This document shows, piece by piece, positions 57,191-64,000 of a stretch of DNA of 64,000 bases; position 1 is the stretch's first letter; every line of letters starts with the position of its first letter. This DNA comes from Galerina marginata. Its lineage: Eukaryota > Basidiomycota > Agaricomycetes > Agaricales > Galerinaceae. A model generated the notes under the pieces. It was not told where the DNA came from and ran no database searches. It worked only from the letters and a program-made list of their open reading frames with translations. The stretch covers positions 992,001 through 1,056,000 of the forward strand of contig JAECYW010000012.1 in NCBI GenBank assembly GCA_023014335.1, written 5' to 3'. Made by a program: the position numbers and the translations under genes.

Positions 57191-57787
57191 TTTTACTCAA
57201 TAAAGCATAAGATATCATCAAACCTCACAGCTAATATTTTCAATCCCAAGTTCAATCTTTTATTCAAAGATATACCAACTAAGATTGAAAGCACTATTCA
57301 AAATGTCAACTAGAAAATGAATGTAATGTTCAAAGGATAGGTGCAGTAAGTGATGATGAAAGAATGCGAGAAAACTGCAGATGTTGCAACGTAAGAGATG
57401 GCCAACCCAATCCTGACTGCCAATGTCCAAGCTAAATGAATGACTGACAAAAGAATGACTAGCTACCCAAAAAAAACAAGACAAGCAATCCAAAATATCT
57501 AACTTGCAAAAGATCTACTGAATTAAAAATGTCCAATAACAAAGGGTAAAATACCAAAAACAAATCTGAACAAATTAAAAGAAAAAATCCCAAAAGAAAG
57601 TTTGATTAAAAATGATCATAACCGAAGTGTAAAATAAATAAAAAACATGAAACAAAAAAAAATCAAATGAATGTGATAAATCACTACATATGTAGCAAGA
57701 AATAAAGGGTATAATGTCCAAGTCAAACATATAAGAAAATCAGTCAAAATGCATACCAGAAAACATCATAATAGCAAGATCAAGAAG
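57191..57787. other. AT-rich spacer, 3' flank of the KDZ-2 gene
   Basis: No gene supported. Confidence 0.4.
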
Positions 57788-59950
57788 TTAGGACCAGAAA
57801 GTCTCACGACTGGGACCAGGCTTTCCAGAAACCTCCTGATACTCATGTTCACCGTTGTATGGATCATAATGCAGCTGAGGTTGTTCTACCTCTGAGTCAT
57901 CCTCCATGTGATCATTGTAAGCTGTTGTATTTCCCCAACTGACATGACAAGAGGATGAAGATGGAGGGGCAGATTTTGCAGAATGTTTGGATGGATCACT
58001 GGTGCCTATAAAAACATGCTTTGATGGATGATTGGAAGGTATAGTTGAGTGAAGAGATCGAGTTGAAGGAGCACCTTTTCCCAGCTTCAAAATTGTAGAG
58101 TGCGAAATCTTCTTGGGAGCACCATTATAAGGCATCGTCTTGTGAATGGCATTCCGACCAATCTCCCCACGATAAGGAAAGACTCCAGACTTTGAAGAGG
58201 GGACTGAAGTTGAAAGATCAAGACAAATCTCAGGAGTAGTAAAGCTATGAAGTTCAGCTGTACCCTGAGAATTGACAGTCCGATAACCTTTAAATGTTTC
58301 CGATTGCTGCTGCTTCTTCTTTGTTTGCTGTTTGTTGAACTGGGCATTGAACTTGGCAAGTGCACGCTGATATTGTTCATCTGCCTCCTGAGGGCCCAAA
58401 GAAGGTCGAGATTGGCAGTTGGGATCAAGAACATAAGACGATGTTGTGGTTTTTGTGGTCTTAATTAGTGTTTGGAAGTCCGGTCTCGAAACCGCAAAAA
58501 AAACCGGTGACCAGACCGGACCAGACCGCAAAAGACCGGACCAGGGTGGTCCGGTCTTTGGTTTTTGAGATGTTGAGACCGCAAAAAGACCGGTCTTCGT
58601 TAACCGGTTACGTCGGTTAAGACCGGTCTTTTTTAGCGCTAATTATTCCCTTCAAAACGCGTCTAAGATCAAGTAATTTAGTCAAATATTGGCTGTGATA
58701 TCGTGAAAATACTAAAAGTTTCTCAAAAATGGTAGATCCATCGGATTATTTTCATAAATTCATCAATTCTGAGACTATTTACACGTTCTTGGGCTCGTTT
58801 GAAAGCGAATAGGTATGTTAACATTTCTACCGAGCCATATTATTTAAAATATTACTAAAAAACCGGTTATGAGCTGGTTTTAACCGATGTAGACTGAGAC
58901 CGGTCTAAAGACCGCAAAAGACCGCGGTTAACGGTCTTTTGCAGTCTCGGTCCGGTCTTTTGACTTTTCAGGAATTTGTAGACCGGTCCCGGTCTACGGT
59001 TAAGCCCCTCGAGGTCAAAAAACCGGACCGAACCGGACTTTCAAACACTAGTCTTAATGTGAACCGGCGATCCAAGAGATTGTCGTGACAAAGGCAGGTG
59101 ATCTCCAGGAGACATATGATAGTGTTCATGAGGTGAAGAAGGATGAGGAAGGGAAGACATATGAGCAGGTGAAACAGGAGGAGGAGCCGAAACAGCAGTG
59201 CGATGATGAACTGATGACAAACGCCTTGGTTTCTTGTTGACAGTAATCACAGTGGGTTCTACATCCTTGATTCTGACCAGTGGAGTGTCATCAGTGTTGG
59301 TAATCAAGGGAATATTCTGATATTCAGTCAAATCCAGTGGTATCGCCAGAATTGCTAGCCAAAAAATAAATAAATCAGAAATAGAAGAAACAGGAATGAA
59401 AATCAAACTGACGATCGGACCAAGATTCAATCGTAAGGGCCTCATTACGGATAGAATTAACCAAACATCTCCAAACTGCAGTGGGCTGAGTGCTCGAAAA
59501 CATTCCTTGGTGAGGAAGTGATGCAACAACTGCTGAAGGCCAACCCGCAATCGTGAACTGGTGGTCTCGGGCAATAGCAGCAAGCTTGGACCATTTTACA
59601 TTATTGCCAACTTCACCTGGGGCCAAAGTTGCTGGATTCTTGAAGGCAAAATCTTGTTGGAATAAATTCCATGGGTGTTCAACATGGCGGCTGAGGGAGA
59701 AATCCTCAGTTGCCGACTCCCAAATTGTGTCCTCTGTGATCTTGTGGTCAGCCGACATCTCCGTTACCCTATTTTGCACATAAAGCACCAGCTCCTTAAT
59801 TTCATTTTGGGGGGCATGGTTTAGATGATGGAGGAAGGAAGAAAGAGAGGGATTGACGTGTTGTATTCGAGTACTGTGAACCGCGCTGAGACTGAAAATT
59901 CGGAAGCTCGCCGCAAAATCGGGACGAGGTGTGAAAAACGAGATGTCCAA
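57788..59950 (-). pseudogene. KDZ-2 homologue of the AT-hook gene's C-terminal part, split by a MITE
   Basis: From Met at 59950 the frame runs through NEIKELVLYVQNRV, NVKWSKLAAIA...TIAGWPSAVV...LTIESWSD, a GT-AG intron (about 59412-59358), then ILAIPLDLTEYQNIPLI...DTPLVRIKDVEP, Pro/Ser/His-rich sequence, the MITE at 58466-59050, and the C-terminal part to TAA at 57788. It aligns in pattern with the KDZ-1 protein: WSK, I..WP, W..L, L.I..W, IPL, L...KDV. AT-hooks were not seen, so the N-terminus may be lost or lie in unmodelled upstream exons. The MITE carries stops and breaks the gene unless it is spliced out. Confidence 0.65.
58466..59050 (+). mobile_element. hAT-like MITE inserted in the KDZ-2 gene exon
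   Basis: 585 bp, TAGTGTTTGG...CCAAACACTA-type ends (right end TTTCAAACACTA), flanked by GTCTTAAT (58458-58465 and 59051-59058). Removing it with one TSD restores one uninterrupted reading frame (HIKT followed by TKTTTSS). Confidence 0.93.
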
Positions 59951-60239
59951 TCAGGCAAAACTACTGCAGAAAGGGGATGCTGGACATTGGCTAACAGACC
60001 CTGGACGGATTAGCTCTTCGAGCCCCAATAAGAATAGATAGGAGACTTACCTCGAAACAATCTAAGTGTTCCAACGCAACCCGAGTTCCAGCAGAGCCGC
60101 CGATTTCGCCATCGAGACCTCATACAACGATACGAGCTTCAGGGAAGTAATTGAGTCAAGTAACACAATAAATATAGCGTGTACTTACTCGTAAAGATAA
60201 ATTTATCGTGTTTGTCCCGTGGTTTCAGAGGGGGGAGTG
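59951..60239. other. Upstream flank, no gene recognised
   Basis: GC-mixed spacer. It ends in a G-rich run (AGAGGGGGGAG) that looks like a polypurine tract, but no matching LTR was identified. Confidence 0.4.
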
Positions 60240-60248
60240 GTAGCTACC

Positions 60249-61172
60249 ACTTATATAATATATCATAGGCAAATGCCTGCACAATGATTTGGTTCTAGCC
60301 AAGGTTGTCAAAGACATAAACATGGTATGGCAACCCATTAACATATATCTATGTTATTTGCCAAGTCATGTTAATTCTTGCCACAGTCCATTTCATTGCT
60401 GTCCTAGGGCGATGTTTTAGCCATGTTATTGATTTCCTAGGTCTATGTTTAAGCTATGTTATTGTTTACCAGGGTTATATTTCATTGTTTGCCTATGACT
60501 ATGTGATTGCCATGTTATTTGTTGCCAGGCAAATATTTCATTGATTGTCTGGCAGCGATATTATACTTGCCTGATGTTTTCATTTCATATCTTTAGGCAA
60601 CTACTTATTTGCTTAATTATATGAGATAATTAAGTAATTTTAGTGCAATATTTGGTGTGGCTGCTTATAGGGGCTGGGGGCCTTGATCTTACATAAGTTT
60701 CAATTTGAGGCCATAATTTGATAAAAGAATAAGTGAGAGAGCAAGGGAAAGGCAATTTCTAAGCCATCAAAAGTATTATATAATCAAGTCTCACAGGAAA
60801 AAAGAATATTCAGTAGGCAGGCAATGAAATAAAGCCCTGGCAAGCAATGAAATGCTTAAAACATCGCCCAGAAAGACTATAAAATATTTGCCTGGCAGTG
60901 AATAACATGGCAATAACATGGTTTTAAGGAAATAATAAAACATAGCCCTGGTAAACAATAACATAGCTTAAACATAGACCTAGGGAATCAATAACATGGC
61001 TAAAACATCGCCCTAGGACAGCAATGAAATAGACTGTGGCAGGAATTAACATGACTTGGCAAATAACATAGATATGTGTTAATGAGGTTGCCACACCATG
61101 TTTATGTCTTTGACAACCTTGGCTAGAACCAAATCGCTGTGCAGGCATTTGCCTATGATATATCACACAGGG
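60249..61172. mobile_element. Large palindromic (hairpin) MITE
   Basis: Long imperfect inverted arms: 60262-60480 against 60930-61160 (shared words TATATCATAGGCAAATGCCTG, CATGTTATTGATT, CCTAGG(T/G)...). Flanked by GTGGTAGCTAC at 60239-60249 and 61072+100 (61172-61182), so the TSD is 9-11 bp, pointing to Mutator-like or KDZ-type mobilisation. CATGTTATT words recur through both arms. No ORF. Confidence 0.75.
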
Positions 61173-61182
61173 TGGTAGCTAC

Positions 61183-61570
61183 TAGTGTCAGAGGATACGA
61201 GCGACAAAGTCAGCTCAAGTCTTCGGCGACGGAGGGCCTGCGTGAAGACGCAGGACGCGGTACGGGATCTTCTGCATCGAAAGGCGCACTTGGCGACAGC
61301 CAAGGGAAGGAGAGCTCCAGCGACAAAGTCAGCTGGAGTTCAACGAAACCCACGAGCAACCAAGTCAGCTTGTGGCTTCGGATGATGGAGACGGAGGCGC
61401 TGTGGAGGAATGGAGGCGGGGTGGAGGAGCAAAGGCAGGGTGGAGGAGCAAAGGCACGTTGGACGCGATGGGAGCTCAAGGTAAACAAACCCGATGCTCC
61501 TGCCAAACAAAGCCGAGTGGGCTGAAATTCCGTCCAACTGAATTTGTCCCAAGTCCAAATTCCCACACTT
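61183..61570. other. Spacer, no gene recognised
   Basis: GC-rich, open in several frames on both strands, with AGCGACAAAGTCAGCT repeated at 61199 and 61319. No recognisable protein. Confidence 0.4.
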
Positions 61571-62087
61571 TGGTAAGCGATTAATCATTGTTATCTCTCG
61601 CTCTCACCTCCTCCTTGTGAGGGCCGAGAGTAGACGACCTTCAGGGCAAAGGGAGGACTCGAGGAATGATCGCGAACGGAGGTGTAAGACCCGCAAGATA
61701 ATCAAGACTAGATCGCCCGGTCGGAAGTTGATAAACTTTGTATGCCAAAGTTTAGTAACTTCGATTCAAATCTCGGTACGCCCGAGAGAGAATATCTGAA
61801 CCGAGGATTCTTAATACGAGTACTCAATAATCTCCTTAGTAGAGATGGTTGAGGTGTAAAAAGATATTTATTCGCCTCACGGCGTACACGAGTTTTATAC
61901 AATCGGAGTAAGTACAGCTGACTAAACGTATGATCTAATTCGGTCGGTCATGTACTCTACGGAATTCCGAGAAAGGAAAAGAAAATGTGAGATATTCATC
62001 GAGGAAAGTAAATTTACCAGAAACTCGGGATCGGATATACAAAGCAGAGACGAGGACGGGGGATGTGGGTGGTACCGGACTGTCACA
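61571..62087 (-). repeat. Putative 3' LTR, minus orientation
   Basis: On the minus strand TGTGACAGTCC...GCTTACCA (TG...CA, 517 bp), with TATAAAACTCG and AATAAATA boxes. It is preceded by a polypurine tract (62088-62106, AAAGTGGGGGGGCTC). No second copy in the window. Confidence 0.55.
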
Positions 62088-62113
62088 GAGCCCCCCCACT
62101 TTCGAGATGATTG

Positions 62114-64000
62114 TTACATGAGCGAGTATTCAGGGAGCGTTATATTGTTGAGCGGAGTGCGGTCCCAAGAGTGGCGTAAGCCAACCGTCTGGATACCGTG
62201 TCGAGCGTTGATGAAATCGTCTTCGGTCGGAACGTAGCGAGGAGCCTTGATACCTCTGTTAAAGCTGCGCAAGAAGTCTTCCCAGCGGGCGCGGGATCGA
62301 GGTACTGCGGTAGGTGGATCCGAGGTTATTTGGCTGGTGATTCGCGTGAAGATTTGTTCCATTCCCGCATTCCATTCGCCGTGCCAATGATCGCAGAATT
62401 CTTCGAGGATGTGGACTGGGGGATAGAGCCATCGTTTAGGTATCGCGCCGTTTCCTGGGATGTATCCGAATATGAAATCAATCTCTTGGTTTGAAACGCG
62501 GTCCCACTGGATTTCGAGAGGCGTCTGTTCGTCCGAATCCGACTGTCCGCTGAAATGGCGAGTTACTTGTACCGAAGGACCTTGCATGAATCGATCCATC
62601 ATAGAGTCTCCACCCCAACGGTGAGCTATCCAGCTGTAGGGACCGCCCATGCCCATAAGTCCTACGGCGTGCGGGCGCTTGAGAACGTCGGTGGTTTTGG
62701 CTACGAAGGTGTCGGCGAACGATGCTGTTGCACTCTCGACATATGGTGCTTCGGCGAAGCCTGGCTTGTACAAGGTCTTCAGGTTCCTTTGATCGACGAG
62801 AGGGAGTTGAGCGTCTGCTGACTTCCGGAAAAGTTTGATTTTGTCGATCGGTATACCTATGTGAAAGCTCAGTCGTCGTTCGAGGGCCATAGTTAGGACT
62901 TTCGCGATCCTCCTTTCACTGGGTAAGCAATTCGCGATGTAACGCATGCGGACTTCAGCACGGATGTCGGGCACCACTAGAATCCCATGTTGGAAAAGTA
63001 GAGGGTTCCAGTCGGGTACGAGAATGCGAAAGGTGATCGGATCGGCCATTAGTTTACTGGCTCGGTTCTGGAAAGCTTTTCGGAAGAGTACTACGGGGCG
63101 ATCGTAGGGGTTTACATCGCCGCGAACCGGTCGGCGAGGGGATCGGGAACGTTCGCGATCTTCGTTGCTTCTGTTTCTTACGGACCTAGATCGCTGACGA
63201 CCTCGTTCTTCCTCTTGTTCCGCTCTCCGTCCTTCTTCTACCCAGGTGCTTACGGATTGGAGACGAAGGTCAGACGTTTTGCCGATCCGGTTGATGAGCG
63301 AGCGACGTGGAGAAGTTGGCGATCGACTAGCTTCTCGCATACGGTCGGTTGCTGAGGCGTCATCGGCGTCGAACCTGGTCGATTCTCTGGGTTGGGGGTT
63401 CTGAAATAGATTGCTCGGCAAGGTGTTAGCGGTGGAAGGTATCATAACGCCAGTACGAGGGTGGAATTTCCTAGTCTTTGTCGGGCCGTATCCCGGACGA
63501 CAGATTTCCCTAATCGCGGTCAAGTCGAATTCCTTCTGTAAGCGGAGTTCGATTGGAGGGCTTGCTTTTATCTTCCATCGCCAAAAGACTACCATCAGTT
63601 TCCCCGTTTCCATATCCCCCAAGACGATGAAGTGATAGAGTTGGGCGTAGAGTCGATGATCGATAGTTGGGGGCAGAGGTCTTCGTCCCCAATTCTCGAA
63701 GTCTATGATGGCGAAGAGACTTCCTTCCTCGTAGGTGATCGATGAGTCTTGGACTATGACGTTTTTTAACTGAAAGTAGTCGTCGTAGAGCCAGGTTTCC
63801 TTCGCCTTCTCTTTCAGAATCTCGGTGTACTCCAGATCGTGCGTTACGACTTCGTTCTCTCCCGCAACGCGTTCTAACGTCATGAGCTTAGGGTGAATGC
63901 GTGAATAGCGAGGTTCGTGCTCCTCCTCTTCTCCCCACGTAAAGTAAGTTGGTATGTTCCTTTTGACGTGGAGTCCGAAATCGATTGCTGAGAGGTCACG
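62114..64000 (-). CDS. Long ORF of unknown family ending at an LTR, partial
   Basis: An open frame of at least 628 codons from the window's right edge to the stop at 62114; the first internal Met is at 63883, but coding-like sequence continues upstream (GLHVKRNIPTYFTWGEEEE). N-terminal domain with IDFENWGRRPLPPTIDHRLY; a basic Arg/Ser/Glu-rich disordered middle (about 62900-63400 has RSPRRP-type runs); C-terminal domain with FRILVPDWNPLLFQHGILVV, GLMGMGGPYSWIAHRWGG and GPSVQVTRHF. No RT, integrase, protease or transposase motif. It ends 8 bp before a polypurine tract and LTR in the same orientation, so it may be the last gene of an LTR element. Function not recognised. Confidence 0.65.
   Translation of the reverse strand, partial: RDLSAIDFGLHVKRNIPTYFTWGEEEEHEPRYSRIHPKLMTLERVAGENEVVTHDLEYTEILKEKAKETWLYDDYFQLKNVIVQDSSITYEEGSLFAIIDFENWGRRPLPPTIDHRLYAQLYHFIVLGDMETGKLMVVFWRWKIKASPPIELRLQKEFDLTAIREICRPGYGPTKTRKFHPRTGVMIPSTANTLPSNLFQNPQPRESTRFDADDASATDRMREASRSPTSPRRSLINRIGKTSDLRLQSVSTWVEEGRRAEQEEERGRQRSRSVRNRSNEDRERSRSPRRPVRGDVNPYDRPVVLFRKAFQNRASKLMADPITFRILVPDWNPLLFQHGILVVPDIRAEVRMRYIANCLPSERRIAKVLTMALERRLSFHIGIPIDKIKLFRKSADAQLPLVDQRNLKTLYKPGFAEAPYVESATASFADTFVAKTTDVLKRPHAVGLMGMGGPYSWIAHRWGGDSMMDRFMQGPSVQVTRHFSGQSDSDEQTPLEIQWDRVSNQEIDFIFGYIPGNGAIPKRWLYPPVHILEEFCDHWHGEWNAGMEQIFTRITSQITSDPPTAVPRSRARWEDFLRSFNRGIKAPRYVPTEDDFINARHGIQTVGLRHSWDRTPLNNITLPEYSLM

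Larger units (their letters stand above)
54179..60239. mobile_element. Left part of a second, diverged KDZ-type element (KDZ-2)
   Basis: 54179 begins ACTTCAGTGGCCCC, the first 14 bases of KDZ-1, and breaks a hAT coding sequence with 9 bp GACGTGGAC before it. Shared further traits: a TGCCAGGGGTC word about 980 bp (350 bp in KDZ-1) from the end, AAATGTTTT-rich subterminal DNA, CTGCAAGTC(T/C)TCC repeats, and a homologue of the AT-hook gene in the same relative place and orientation. No right end (GGGGCCACTGAAGT) is in the window, so the right border is unknown and 60239 is only the start of the next element. Confidence 0.62.

Noticed and set aside
58190..58215. GGGGACTGAAGT as the right end of KDZ-2
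   Set aside because: Lies inside the KDZ-2 coding exon, lacks the CC of GGCCACTGAAGT and has no GACGTGGAC flank.

Overview
The window looks like a transposon-packed stretch of a filamentous basidiomycete genome, most likely an agaricomycete. Evidence: many short (about 40-75 bp) GT-AG introns, Ty3/gypsy and Ty1/copia polyproteins of the fungal type, many hAT-like and other MITEs, and a complete Kyakuja-Dileera-Zisupton (KDZ) transposase with its N-terminal cysteine cluster. I see no intact ordinary host gene. The host-type coding pieces are captured, decayed fragments inside transposons.

Layout. 1-8183: a Ty3/gypsy element (plus strand, both LTRs visible, RT and integrase lost) damaged by a solo LTR, a hAT-like MITE and other repeats. 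It carries an antisense, intron-containing zinc-cluster gene beside its 3' LTR. It sits inside a minus-strand Ty1/copia element (8184-11437) that lies head to head with a plus-strand copia gag (11418-12115). 12116-17694: MITEs and a 21-bp satellite split by a Harbinger-like insertion. 17695-20620: a 1.65-kb LTR in minus orientation, its polypurine tract and a second antisense zinc-cluster gene.

20621-41977 is the main find: a 21.36-kb KDZ transposon with 2075-bp terminal inverted repeats and a 9-bp target duplication (GGACGTGTC). It carries (i) a six-exon KDZ transposase, (ii) a 13-exon gene for a 1045-residue AT-hook protein, (iii) a four-exon gene for an 859-residue protein of unknown function, (iv) a broken, intron-bearing fragment of the proteasome lid gene RPN7, and (v) about 20 copies of a 14-bp motif that clusters between the genes. 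The exon sums of all three gene models are exact multiples of three.

41978-53699: a second minus-strand gypsy element (LTR-like end, PPT, antisense multi-exon gene, RT-RNase H-integrase split by a Mutator-like MITE), head to head with a gypsy gag that runs into a copia gag. 53727-54178: a hAT transposase remnant. At 54179 a second, diverged KDZ-type end interrupts that remnant. The DNA to its right holds a diverged homologue of the AT-hook gene (split by a hAT-like MITE with an 8-bp target duplication) and a captured cyclin-like fragment, so the two KDZ-type units appear to share a companion gene and a habit of picking up host gene pieces. 60249-61172 is a large hairpin element. 61571-64000 holds a minus-strand LTR preceded by a long ORF of unknown family that runs off the window.
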